The notes under the pieces were generated by a model. The model saw nothing but the letters and a program-made list of their open reading frames with translations. It searched no databases and was not told the origin of the DNA. Position numbers and translations under genes: made by a program. From JAJEFO01 sp965209045 (GTDB lineage: Bacteria; Pseudomonadota; Alphaproteobacteria; Rhodobacterales; Rhodobacteraceae): a stretch of DNA of 64,000 nucleotides. The stretch is taken from positions 2,666,001 through 2,730,000 of the forward strand of contig CBDBPW010000003.1 of NCBI GenBank assembly GCA_965209045.1. The letters run 5' to 3'. Positions 39,001 through 47,443 of the stretch are shown in pieces; within the stretch, counting starts at the first letter, position 1; each line of letters starts with the position of its first letter.

Positions 39001-40442
39001 CGGGAGTTCGCCTTGGTCTCCGACTCATCGCGGAGGACATTGCCGCCATCGCCATAGGGCTGAGCCCAAACAACTGCATAACGAAGGAGGACATGCAGTC
39101 TGTAACCGCTTCGCCCTATTGGTCTGACGAAGCCTGGGTTGACGGATTCTCGTCACGACGACTGGTGCTTCTAGAGCCACCCGCTGCAAATGCCCTGGTT
39201 CAGCGAATTGCAAGTTCCTTGGACAGCACGGTGACGGATTTCTGCGAACGCTCGAACCTCAGGATAACGCTGGCCCAGTTTGCGAGTGAGCACCAACTCG
39301 TCGATGTCGCCCGCCAGCAGCTGACCCAGGCTGCAGACTGTCTCTTGGGTTACGGCTTTCGGAAGGATCCCTACGCAAACGACATACTGGAATCCCTTGA
39401 AATGCTCGCGGACCGTGGTGACCGGTACGCCAAGCAGGCTCTCCTTGATCTGGCGGGCCCGTTCGAGGCCATATGCGAATATACGGACGGTGACGAAACG
39501 GATCACTTTCGGAGAGGTTATCATCGTCTGGTCGCACGGTACTTTCCCGACCGAGTGCCGTCCTGTTACGCCAATCTGGTTCGCAACGAGGAATGGTGGT
39601 TTGCCGAGTCACTGTCTCGCGCAGTGGCTGACGCGGATTGGATCGATTCAATCGAGGGACAGGCTTTGCTTGAAACGTTCATCTGCCCTGACGAAAGCGT
39701 CGCGCTTGAACGAAGAAGGTCACATGCAGCGGAAAGCGCTCTGTGCATCGTCCGGCGGCGAACAGGTCGCAACTCTGACTTGACTGAGCAAGAAGTGCCG
39801 GATGATGAAGAGCAAGACGCGCTTCAAGATGCGCACTGCACCGCTGGAACGCCAAGTCCTCCGGATCCAGACCCAACCGGCTTTCCCCCCGCGAGATTAT
39901 CCGACTTTCTGGAAACAGTTTCCCAAGTTCCGAAATACGACCAACACTCCAGGCAAATTGCGAGGTGGTTTGCGCATTGGGAAGAAGTTGGGCAGGAAGC
40001 GGCAGTCCTGGATGCCTTGGAGAACGTCAGCGATGACTCCAGCTACGTCTGGCGCCTTCGAGACTCGTACGACAGCGCATTTGAAACGGCGCTGCGGATT
40101 CGGGGCCGGTCCGACGCGTTTCACTGGCTGGTTCGTGCTCAGACGCACAGCGCCGGATGGTCAAGATGGATGTGCCCGGAACCGACATTCAAGCGGAGGT
40201 TGCGCCACGCAGCCGCACTATACCGACGCCGCTGGAAGGAATTCGTCAAGCTCACTGCGAAGCCGGACTTTCGCGGCGATGCTGGAGAAAACGGCATCGT
40301 CATTGGCCTCTCGCGACTGGTATTCTTCCTTCTTGAGGTTGGCGAAAGCGAACTCGCTCGAAGCTATGCCTTGGAGATGGTCCGTGTCTTCAAGGAAGAG
40401 CTGTCGGATCAGCCGATCCGGATACCGGATTGGGCAAGATGA
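36057..40442 (+). CDS. Nuclease-like domain + STAND NTPase, putative antiviral sensor (Avs-like)
   Basis: This 1461-residue protein begins with a Cap4/Mrr-like PD-(D/E)xK-type domain: GFEYQDL at residues 17-23, acidic pair E55-D56 in SIEDVVACRP and Q70-V71-K72 in ELTQVKF. A STAND-type NTPase follows: Walker A LWGSPGRGKST near residue 274 and Walker B KLVVIIDGLDHVW near 364. From about 600 to the end lies a long helical solenoid-like region without recognised repeats. This order (nuclease, NTPase, sensor solenoid) is that of antiviral STAND proteins, which bind phage proteins and activate an N-terminal effector. An internal ATG at 36078 is an alternative start. It overlaps the next gene by ATGA. 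Naming it Avs-like is inference. Confidence 0.72.
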   Translation: MIKPGHNMKRVGHIRAGFEYQDLIAIEVLIDFYRDPKLYHWVQVESEDPSFASIEDVVACRPDGLYELTQVKFTADPESAANHLSWHWLTKKAKSGRSLVQKWSETTLNHARNGTLAKAALKTDRVPDESFRASLVGTRVSYDLLPEPDRAVIEDQLGSSTNARKFLDSFEFHHSLDRLDDLEERLWSRVDSDTDTRGWHTFKAHVERWATRRNSPKPDGRILHFHLRDAFSTNRSRPLPQDFTVPENYIVPVDSFHRSFIGEISATDGVSVLWGSPGRGKSTYLSHCVASLDPDRAVCIRHHYFLSLRDRSEGRFHYQAIRRSLEHQLRQALPDLDAKQFELGGLIECAAVQLASEGRKLVVIIDGLDHVWREHQDQEDMRSLFGALLPVPENVHLVVGTQKVRNEVLPSKLLAASPVEDWTELPLMDRSAVHQWLRYQSESGRMKLEVAANRDQREVLHEVAAAFHRISHGLPLHLIYSFENMMITGKLISASEVSSLPECPDGEIRNYYTSLWEGLPVKAKCILHVLAGLQFGPPPAVMNDCFGRSVETLDALSDIDHLLDRRELEVSPFHASLFAFLREKESHTDIFDAHAHDVLRWLENTAPDYWKWAWLWITKAQLGDTHEILHAPCRTWAIESLAKGYPVKQLAIILDRAEVMAFEGFDLERFHALRSLSTRVRNAPETQTHEWSLFQEVAVALSPDPNASDLLRHRIRQLPADEIPIVVRSSEDCLLDHTVSDAVSELNRRLAVGAKSDAEILDEHERAAYALVEVAAHGGPDYQGRVEDFVMKADEPDSLVASYSRESILAGRFGNVLSLSESLCGPSIRRDVLAALCFEGLPPDSWPRHVVEASHAIRCLSLLNGGSDDMVVPELDLSSQFGDGRRFDPDRPHELADKVHELFFSALAVALNGRSSSHQLTIPAGSETSWLARAVRKLEQIALVAGQNWKTSRNWLTLADLYAAFDLPPDASTRVDQDWRFAGVRLGLRLIAEDIAAIAIGLSPNNCITKEDMQSVTASPYWSDEAWVDGFSSRRLVLLEPPAANALVQRIASSLDSTVTDFCERSNLRITLAQFASEHQLVDVARQQLTQAADCLLGYGFRKDPYANDILESLEMLADRGDRYAKQALLDLAGPFEAICEYTDGDETDHFRRGYHRLVARYFPDRVPSCYANLVRNEEWWFAESLSRAVADADWIDSIEGQALLETFICPDESVALERRRSHAAESALCIVRRRTGRNSDLTEQEVPDDEEQDALQDAHCTAGTPSPPDPDPTGFPPARLSDFLETVSQVPKYDQHSRQIARWFAHWEEVGQEAAVLDALENVSDDSSYVWRLRDSYDSAFETALRIRGRSDAFHWLVRAQTHSAGWSRWMCPEPTFKRRLRHAAALYRRRWKEFVKLTAKPDFRGDAGENGIVIGLSRLVFFLLEVGESELARSYALEMVRVFKEELSDQPIRIPDWAR

Positions 40443-41848
40443 CCCATCCCGCAACGCGCATTCTCATGGAGCGCCTGCTGTGGCCCGTTCCACGGGTCCG
40501 GTGGGAAGCTGCACGCGGTATCGCCCGTCTCATTCGCCAAGCAGACAAGGACGCCGCTGAAGCTCTCCTGACCTGGATCAGTTCACGCAAACTGGAAAGC
40601 GAGGCCGTACTTGGTCTCGACGTAATCGAGGCCTTCGACCTCGGTTCATATTTTGACTTTGTCGAATTGTCAGGTGCCGTCCAAGCGCCCTCTCATCTGT
40701 CGAATTTGATCTTGCGTCACAACTTTTCCGACGCGCGCGACCTTTCGCCATTTCGCTTTGCGGTTTCGCCAGAAGAGTCGGCCACGCTGCCTCTGGAAGC
40801 CGAATCGTGGTTCGAAAGATACAGGAAATGGGCCGTGCCTCCAGTTTTCTCGATCCAACTCGAGGAGCTCGAAAGGAAAACAGGGTTTTCGTTTCTGGCC
40901 CGTTGGAGGCACGAGTGGCGTTGGCTGCAATCAGTTCACAAGTCACCGCCTGCAGAGTACCCTCAGTATTTCTCCGCAGGCGACCGCGCACGCCGCGGCC
41001 AGGTCGACCACATGCAGCGCGAGATTTATGTTTCAGCCTTCCTGCGCACACTGGCCTATGCGACAATGAGAGGGACTCTCACATGCGCCGAAGCCGAGCA
41101 CCTTTCGCTTTGCGCATTGCCATTCACGAGGGGCCTCGGAGACCTAGAGCCCGTAGAGCGGCCGGTCTGGACATACGACCTTGCGCCACGTGCTTCGGAA
41201 AGCGCCAAGGATCTTGCCGCTTGCTTATGGAGTTCCGCGACTGAAGCTTGCGAAACTGACGAAACTCCAATCGCCTTGAGGACATTTGAGGTCAGCAAAG
41301 ACGGCTTCATTGAATTCGACATCAAGCTGGTCATCGAGCCGCGCACCCACGATTTCATCGACAGAACCAAGGTCAAGGAATTCTCACGCTATGTACAATA
41401 TCACGATAACGGGCGGTTCGAGTCCCAATTGGGTCAACATCCGATAGTAAATTTTGGAGCAATTAATCGTCAAATCTCACTGGCGGAGCTGTTTCTGCCC
41501 GAGTCCGTCGGAAGGGCACATATCGGAATCGCAAGCAGCATACGATTGGCGTCACCCAGAATTTTCGGAGTGTCGCCTACGATTGCATGCAGGGAGTCCG
41601 AAATCCGCTTGGAAACGACTGACCAGGTGCTTTCCAGGTGGGTTCATTGGTATGCTGATTGGGAGCCGTTCACGTTTCCTGAACTTGGGCCAAACGTATG
41701 CTGGCTGGCATCCGTGTCGCAATCACATCTTGAGCAAATCCAAAGGAACTTCACGATAAGGTTGACACGTCGGACAATGATCCGAAGAGGTACCCGGTCT
41801 TCCGGGTATGGCCAATGTAAAGTCGAATCTGACGTCTTTTCTCACTAG
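40439..41848 (+). CDS. Unrecognised 469-residue partner of the STAND protein
   Basis: The ATG at 40439 overlaps the stop of the STAND gene (ATGA), so the two are translationally coupled. The first ~100 residues are HEAT-like helical (RILMERLLWPVPRVRWEAAR, GIARLIRQADKDAAEALLTW). The middle and C-terminal parts, rich in aromatic residues, match nothing I know. It may be a separate sensor or regulator, or a split-off C-terminal segment of the STAND solenoid. There is no signal peptide or membrane segment. A small hairpin TACCCGG-TCTT-CCGGGTA at 41791-41808 lies inside its 3' end. It converges on the HEPN gene 212 bases away. Confidence 0.7.
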   Translation: MTHPATRILMERLLWPVPRVRWEAARGIARLIRQADKDAAEALLTWISSRKLESEAVLGLDVIEAFDLGSYFDFVELSGAVQAPSHLSNLILRHNFSDARDLSPFRFAVSPEESATLPLEAESWFERYRKWAVPPVFSIQLEELERKTGFSFLARWRHEWRWLQSVHKSPPAEYPQYFSAGDRARRGQVDHMQREIYVSAFLRTLAYATMRGTLTCAEAEHLSLCALPFTRGLGDLEPVERPVWTYDLAPRASESAKDLAACLWSSATEACETDETPIALRTFEVSKDGFIEFDIKLVIEPRTHDFIDRTKVKEFSRYVQYHDNGRFESQLGQHPIVNFGAINRQISLAELFLPESVGRAHIGIASSIRLASPRIFGVSPTIACRESEIRLETTDQVLSRWVHWYADWEPFTFPELGPNVCWLASVSQSHLEQIQRNFTIRLTRRTMIRRGTRSSGYGQCKVESDVFSH

Positions 41849-42060
41849 ATGCACAAAAAAACAGTGCCCAGGAACTCGGTCGCTCCGATGTAGCCAAAGC
41901 ACACTGCCGGTTGCTTACGGTCGCAGATAAAATCATCCACCAGCGCTTGAGATATCTCGTGACCTGACGAGGCGGGACATAGGCCGCAACGACTGACGGA
42001 CGTTCGCGCAATATTGAAACCGAGTCCAAGATGAAAATTCAAAGCAACCAACGGCATCTA

Positions 42061-42561
42061 TCAGAAGTGCTTCCTAATCGCTGAATCGTAAGCTTGAAGA
42101 CCAGATTTTACAATCGCGAAACTTCCCAGTGCTGCAGAGGGCGCATCATACTCCTCTGTCACTCCAGGAGTGTATGTGTGTGCGAGAGTGTTTCTCTTTG
42201 TCTTAAGTCTGCCGAGCTCACTCGAGAACCTTGCCGCGATGGTCGCGTCAACAGATCTAAATATTTTTTCAAATCCCCAGAGACCAAAGACTTGAATCAT
42301 CATCGACTTAAAGTGCCGCTCGTACTCGAAGCCATAGTTGCGCAGCACCTTCTCCTCCAACCGTCTCCTATTGCCTTCGTCTTTAAGCACCCTGATGCTA
42401 GCTCGCAAAATGCAATCATCCATGGACACTTCAATCCAGCCGCAAAGCTCAAGCATGGCAAGTTTCGACACGAAGTTGGCGTCCCTTGTACTCGTCTTTG
42501 GACTCCGATACCGTGAGTCGAGCGCCCTCAAATTTCTTTCAATATACGAGTAAGCGATCAT
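42061..42561 (-). CDS. HEPN-domain putative RNase (MAE_28990/MAE_18760-like)
   Basis: This 166-residue helical protein contains the HEPN RNase motif R-x4-H as KRNTLAH (R123, H128), preceded by long helices (LAMLELCGWIEVSMDDCILR). The size and layout fit the MAE_28990/MAE_18760-like HEPN family. Such proteins are usually RNA-cleaving toxins or defence effectors. The ATG at 42561 overlaps the stop of the DUF262 gene by one base (TAATG), so the two are coupled. Base composition is AT-richer than the host, which suggests recent transfer. Confidence 0.75.
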   Translation of the reverse strand: MIAYSYIERNLRALDSRYRSPKTSTRDANFVSKLAMLELCGWIEVSMDDCILRASIRVLKDEGNRRRLEEKVLRNYGFEYERHFKSMMIQVFGLWGFEKIFRSVDATIAARFSSELGRLKTKRNTLAHTYTPGVTEEYDAPSAALGSFAIVKSGLQAYDSAIRKHF

Positions 42562-43661
42562 TACGAGAAGATGTCGAGAGCCGCGTTCAACCTTGCTGTG
42601 ACTTTGTCCTTTTTCGACAGTCCCTCCGCCAGTCCCTCCTCTGAAAATGGACCAGCCGCCCGCAACGCATTGAAGCGCGCCACCAGATCATCACCTGGCA
42701 AAGCCTCAAGTGCATCTAAATTTCGGATGATCCCAACAAACAGTGCCTCAACAACAGCGGTTGGGAACCGCTCTGCGGGCCCGTCTGGAAAAATGCGATC
42801 CACGACATCCACCGACCGTCGAAATTGCTCGCGTCGGCGCTCAATCTCGACTTCATAGATTTTTCGTCTTGGATGCATGTAGTCATTAAGAAACTTGCCA
42901 ATTTGCCCCGTATAAGAATCAGATTCCTCTGCAAACGCGAAAATCCTTAGAATTACCTCTTGCTTCAGGAATCTGTAGTTGGCGCCTTCTTTCATAATAT
43001 TGAACTTTCTCCAATTTGGCAAATTGTCTAGTTCTTTGAGCAAATTGTTGAAAGATCCACTGAAGATACAATTTCGAATTTCCTGGTTATTCAGTTTTGC
43101 GCCGCCAGCATTGAGCCGATGAAAGACGGTAAACAAGTACTCCATGTGACTTCGCTTGCCAAATTCACATCGTAGAACCGTAATTGGCAGAGTCTTGTTT
43201 TGTACACGGTCAAATATTTTCTTTTCATCTCCTCTTCCCGTCTTGAATTTTGCTGCAATTTTTCCAGACAATCTTTGATCAATGTCTTCCAGGCGTGACA
43301 GCTTCCAGTCACCGCCTTTCAGAAATTTCACGACGCACGTCATCCGCTGAAGTCCATCGATTACGATCCACTTGTCTTTTGTGTGATCAAAGGCAAAACA
43401 CATGCTTGGTATTGGCAGCTGCTTGACTAGAGAGTCAATGAAGCGCGTCTGATCCGCGGATGTCCAAACAACATCGCGCTGAAAGTCGGGTTGCAGATCG
43501 ATGACTCCGTCTTCAGTCATTCTGGCAAGATCTGCGCAAGAGCGCAATTCGTTGAACGCCACTATATCGTTTGGTGGAGTCTCGGAAGTATCGCTTTCGT
43601 TGAACTCAGGATCGGTGTATTCATTCAGTTCATGCAGCTCTTCTGGCGTTTCAGTATCCAT
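42561..43661 (-). CDS. DUF262 (GmrSD N-terminal/ParB-like) protein
   Basis: This 366-residue protein has the DUF262 fold signature: DLQPDFQRDVVWTSADQTRF near residue 62, then VIDGLQRMTCVVKFL near 100 and VFHRLNAGGAKLNNQEIRN near 180. DUF262 proteins are ParB-like enzymes that in GmrSD cleave modified DNA using NTP. Here no DUF1607-type partner domain is present; instead an HEPN gene follows at once. The start at 43661 has a clear ribosome site (GGGAGG). The N-terminal 50 residues are acidic and probably disordered. The operon likely forms a two-gene defence or toxin-antitoxin module. Confidence 0.85.
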   Translation of the reverse strand: MDTETPEELHELNEYTDPEFNESDTSETPPNDIVAFNELRSCADLARMTEDGVIDLQPDFQRDVVWTSADQTRFIDSLVKQLPIPSMCFAFDHTKDKWIVIDGLQRMTCVVKFLKGGDWKLSRLEDIDQRLSGKIAAKFKTGRGDEKKIFDRVQNKTLPITVLRCEFGKRSHMEYLFTVFHRLNAGGAKLNNQEIRNCIFSGSFNNLLKELDNLPNWRKFNIMKEGANYRFLKQEVILRIFAFAEESDSYTGQIGKFLNDYMHPRRKIYEVEIERRREQFRRSVDVVDRIFPDGPAERFPTAVVEALFVGIIRNLDALEALPGDDLVARFNALRAAGPFSEEGLAEGLSKKDKVTARLNAALDIFS

Positions 43662-44538
43662 TTTTGCCTCCCTCGGCACAGCGTCGTTGCAGGGATTTGA
43701 CGCAGTGTCTTGCCTGACTATTTCGGAGTATATCGTCTTTCATTCGCAAATGCGTCTCACTCTGGATGAGAATCTTGCCGTCGTGGTACGCCATTGCTTA
43801 CGTGATTATTGGGGGATTGCAAGTGATGGTTCTTGCCTACTCTGCACTCGGCAGTTCGGCGGTGTTTTCGTGACCGCACTTGCATTGTTCCGCAGGGCCA
43901 TTCCTATGTCGCGCCTCGCCCCTTGCACGGCTTCGGATCCTCCGTCATGCACCGTACATTGATGCACCTGCAGAGGTGAGGTGGAGTTTCTAAGATCTTG
44001 TGATTGCACAGGAGCCACCACGCATAAGCGCCGGGAAGACGGGCGGCATCGAGATCGCTCTTGTCCATAATCGTGTGCCAGATCCACGACGTGAAACCAT
44101 AGGCGGCCCTTCCGTCACTCAGCGACCCAGCGACATGAAGTGAAGAACGCAGGCTCGAATCCTGGGCGCATGACGACCGATGAGGCAGCGAAGGAACAAT
44201 CCAAAGCATCTGCCGGATCCTAATGTACGCAGACCCTGAACCCGACGAGGAGTGAGAACTTGCGACGCGTGAGAAATGCGCCCGTCCGACGAGCAGGAAG
44301 TTTGAACAGCTCTACCAGATCAGAGCCTCCAATGGGTGCGCACTAGCATTAGCTGACCTAGATCCGACATGTCGCTGGCCAGCGAACGCTCGATTCCGAT
44401 GCGCTCCGCGGGCGTCGGCAGCGCCGCCGTCGACAGGCACAGACGACCGAGGGCGTTGAGTCGGCCGGAACGCTCGCACGGTTCGCGGGCCGGGGCATGC
44501 CGCTTGTGCTCTCCTGAACGCGAGGAAACGCTGAGCTA
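43662..44538. other. Intergenic region between DUF262 operon and IS630-like element
   Basis: These 877 bases contain the promoter side of the DUF262-HEPN operon. Short frames on both strands show no recognisable family. It may include decayed sequence from earlier insertions. Confidence 0.4.
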
Positions 44539-45748
44539 GTGTATAATGCAAAACAAAGGATTCCATTCTCTCGCGAGGCGTGATACTGTCCTCCCCGCCG
44601 CCGTCATGCGGCCAATGACAGGGAGACAGGAGCAATGGGCAGGAAGTCGACGCGACAGGAAATCGAACTCTCGGCCGGAGACCGCGAGCGCCTCGAAGGG
44701 ATCGTCAACAACCCGAGGAGCCTGCAGAAGCACGTGTGGCGGGCCCGCATCGTCCTGGCGCTCGGCTCGGGCCGCGGGCTTGCGGAGACCATGCGGCGGA
44801 CGGGCATGTCGAAGCCGACGGTCTGGCGCTGGTGGGACCGCTTCCTCGCCGAGGGCGTCGACGGGCTTCTCCGGGACGCCACCCGCCCTCCGGGGAGGAA
44901 GCCGGTCCCCGAGGACCGGGTGAAGGCCGTGGTCGCGCTGGCGATGTCGCCGCCGCCGGAACACGCCCGGCACTGGACGCTCAAGGCCCTGGCCGAGGAA
45001 ATGGGCGACATGGTCATCTCCACGGTTCGCAACATCCTCCTCCGTCACGGCCTCAGGCCGCACCAGGTGAAGACCTTCAAGGTCTCGCGCGACCCGAGGT
45101 TCGAGATCAAGGTGCGCGACGTCGTCGGCCTCTACGTCGACCCGCCCGACCACGCGGTGGTGCTTTCGGTTGACGAGAAGACGCAGATCCAGGCGCTCGG
45201 CCGGACGCAGAGGCCGCTGCCCATGAAGCCGGGCCATGCCGAGACGAGGACGCACGACTACAGGCGGAACGGCACGACATGCCTGCTCGCGGCCCTCGAC
45301 ACCGCCACCGGCAAGGTCGTCGGCCGGACGGTCGAACGGCACCGCTCGGAGGAGTTCCTCGCCTTCCTCGACCACGTCGCCGAGGGGATCGCGCCAGGAA
45401 CCCAAGTGCACGTCATCCTCGACAACGTCTCGTCGCACAAGTCGGCCGAGGTCCACGAGTGGCTGAAGGGCCGTCCCGACTGGACGTTCCACTTCACCCC
45501 GACCTCGGCGTCCTGGATGAACGCCGTCGAGGGGTTCTTCTCGAAACTGGCGAGGCAGAGGCTGAAGGACGCGGTCTTCGACTCGCTCGACGAGTGCGTC
45601 GCGGCGATCGAGGGCTACATCGAGCACCACAACGCCAGCGACGCCCGCCCGTTCCGCTGGAGCAGGAAGGCCGAGGACCTCGTCGAGGCGTGGAAGAGAG
45701 GGCATCAGAAGCTTGAAGAAATGGCATCAAATGAATGAATCAAACCAC
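44539..45748 (+). mobile_element. IS630-family insertion sequence
   Basis: The element of about 1.2 kb is bounded by TA dinucleotides at 44537-44538 and 45749-45750, the usual IS630 target duplication, within CTAGTG and CACTAG contexts. Ends GTG... and ...CAC are complementary for only a few bases, so the exact limits are tentative. It contains one intact transposase gene and appears complete. Confidence 0.65.
44635..45738 (+). CDS. IS630-family transposase
   Basis: This 367-residue protein has an N-terminal helix-turn-helix region (GLAETMRRTGMSKPTVWRWW) and a DDE catalytic domain with LSVDEKTQIQAL (first Asp), HVILDNVSSHKS (second Asp) and SWMNAVEGFFSKL (Glu). The frame is intact at normal family length. 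GGAG precedes the ATG at 44635. The gene is much more GC-rich than the AT-rich DUF262-HEPN genes next to it, so it probably inserted into the island within this host. Confidence 0.92.
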   Translation: MGRKSTRQEIELSAGDRERLEGIVNNPRSLQKHVWRARIVLALGSGRGLAETMRRTGMSKPTVWRWWDRFLAEGVDGLLRDATRPPGRKPVPEDRVKAVVALAMSPPPEHARHWTLKALAEEMGDMVISTVRNILLRHGLRPHQVKTFKVSRDPRFEIKVRDVVGLYVDPPDHAVVLSVDEKTQIQALGRTQRPLPMKPGHAETRTHDYRRNGTTCLLAALDTATGKVVGRTVERHRSEEFLAFLDHVAEGIAPGTQVHVILDNVSSHKSAEVHEWLKGRPDWTFHFTPTSASWMNAVEGFFSKLARQRLKDAVFDSLDECVAAIEGYIEHHNASDARPFRWSRKAEDLVEAWKRGHQKLEEMASNE

Positions 45749-45750
45749 TA

Positions 45751-46262
45751 GTCAGGTGTGCGTGAATCTAAATGGCGGAGACCGAACTGCATATATGCGG
45801 ACTGCACGAGTTGGATCAGCTATACGAGTGTGGGCCGTCGAAGGACCGAGGGTCGGCTCGCATATGGACTCGTGGCCAGCTAGCTATGTCGGCACAGTTC
45901 CGATGTTCGACTGCCTACGTAAGCACAATTCGCGCCGTCCCCGTGCAAGTCCGGCGGTCAATTTCAGTGAATTCCTGCTGCCCTCCAGACGACTTCTCGA
46001 ACTTGGCGGAAATTGCAACCATGTCGGCAAGGCCTGCTTTGCCGACAAGCTCCTTGCCGCAATCGAGCAATACTGCGCCACAATTGCCACCGCCGCAATG
46101 CCTGGCAAAAACTCGGACATTTCCCAGTTCCCCGTCAACACATGTGCCACGTCGCAGCGAGATTTCTGAGGCCTTCGAGGAATTGACAGCCGGGGCCGTT
46201 TCTGGAACAGTGTTCACCGGTGCTGCAAAATGCACATCAGTGACTCACCTTGCTCATCAGCC
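45751..46262. other. Region between IS630 element and restriction operon
   Basis: There are 512 bases in which overlapping frames exist on both strands (for example 45915-46235 minus), but none has family sequence or a good start. It contains the promoter of the restriction-modification operon, not resolved by eye. Confidence 0.4.
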
Positions 46263-46463
46263 ATGCCGTCGAAACACCGTATCTCATTGAACCTGACCCC
46301 GGAAGAGTATCGGGAGACCGCCGCACTGGCAGAACATGCACGGGTCTCCAAGGCGTGGATTTGCCGCCAAGCACTGATCGAGTTTCTCGAGCGCCACCGC
46401 GACCGAGACTTGCAGCTTCCGCTCGATCTCGTCAGAACATCACGCAGAGGGAGCCAGACATGA
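46263..46463 (+). CDS. Ribbon-helix-helix regulator of the restriction-modification operon
   Basis: This 66-residue protein has a CopG/Arc-like ribbon-helix-helix pattern: RISLNLTPEEYRETAALAEH as strand and helix 1, then VSKAWICRQALIEFLERH as helix 2. It overlaps the methyltransferase start by ATGA (46460-46463). Position suggests that it controls expression of the restriction operon, in the role that C proteins play elsewhere; the latter are helix-turn-helix proteins, so this would be a different solution. Confidence 0.7.
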   Translation: MPSKHRISLNLTPEEYRETAALAEHARVSKAWICRQALIEFLERHRDRDLQLPLDLVRTSRRGSQT

Positions 46464-47443
46464 CCTCAAACGCCCTCAGTTCACTGGAAATTTGCGCCGG
46501 CGGCGGCGGACAGGCGCTTGGCCTGGAGCAGGCCGGATTCGATCATGCGGGGCTCGTCGAGATCGAGCAAAGCTTTTGCGACACACTCAATCTCAACCGA
46601 CCCGAATGGCGGGTCTTCGGGAAGGACCTGCGCGAATTCGTCCAGCACGACGCTGAAGCCTTCAAAGGCATCGATCTGGTCGCAGCGGGGCTCCCGTGCC
46701 CCCCCTTCTCGATAGCGGGCAAGCAACTTGGCCACCGCGACGAGCGCAACCTCTTCCCCGCCGCCCTCGACCTGGTTGACGTCACGCGTCCCCGCGCGGT
46801 CATGATAGAGAACGTCCGAGGCATTCTCGGCGCGGTGTTCGAGGATTACCGCCAACAGCTCAAGGCCCGGTTCGAGAAGTTGGGATACCATGCTGAATGG
46901 CATCTAATGAACGCTTCCGACTTCGGCGTGCCTCAGCTTCGGCCCCGTGTCGTCATCGCCGCCCTTCGCAAGGACATCGCGCATCACTTCTCGTGGCCTA
47001 CCGCCACAGGGCACAACCCCCAGACCGTCGGCGAAGCCCTGTACGACCTCATCAGGCAGCGCGGCTGGAAAGGCGCGCGCGCGTGGAAACGGCGTGCCGA
47101 CGACATCGCGCCGACCATCGTCGGCGGCTCGCTGAAGCACGGGGGACCGGATCTCGGGCCAACCCGTGCCAAGAGGGCATGGGCCACCCTCGGGGTCGAC
47201 GGCATGGGCATCGCGGACGAGCCGCCAGCCCGTGACTTTGTCGGCATGCCCCGCCTCACCGTTCCTATGGTCGCCCGCCTGCAAGGCTTTCCCGACGACT
47301 GGCAATTCTCCGGCCGCAAGACGACTGCATACCGGCAGGTCGGCAACGCTTTCCCGCCCCCGGTCGCCAGAGCCGTCGCGGAACGGATCCGTCATTGCCT
47401 CTCCATGCGCCGCTCCGTGCCGGTCGTGACGCTTGCGGGATGA
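46460..47443 (+). CDS. DNA cytosine-C5 methyltransferase (NgoMIV-type RM)
   Basis: This 327-residue enzyme transfers a methyl group from S-adenosylmethionine to C5 of cytosine. Motif I is LEICAGGGGQALGLEQAGF, motif IV is GLPCPPFSIAGKQ with the nucleophile Cys80, motif VI is MIENVRG, motif VIII is PQLRPRVV and motif X is YRQVGNAFPPPVA. The target-recognition region lies between about 190 and 280. It is fused by ATGA overlaps to the gene before and the nuclease gene after. From the partner nuclease the site should be GCCGGC; this is inference. Methylation protects host DNA. Confidence 0.9.
   Translation: MTSNALSSLEICAGGGGQALGLEQAGFDHAGLVEIEQSFCDTLNLNRPEWRVFGKDLREFVQHDAEAFKGIDLVAAGLPCPPFSIAGKQLGHRDERNLFPAALDLVDVTRPRAVMIENVRGILGAVFEDYRQQLKARFEKLGYHAEWHLMNASDFGVPQLRPRVVIAALRKDIAHHFSWPTATGHNPQTVGEALYDLIRQRGWKGARAWKRRADDIAPTIVGGSLKHGGPDLGPTRAKRAWATLGVDGMGIADEPPARDFVGMPRLTVPMVARLQGFPDDWQFSGRKTTAYRQVGNAFPPPVARAVAERIRHCLSMRRSVPVVTLAG

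Noticed and set aside
45772..46290. Overlapping 100-170 codon frames on both strands before the restriction operon
   Set aside because: Neither has a recognisable domain, a good start or operon spacing. They were left as intergenic.
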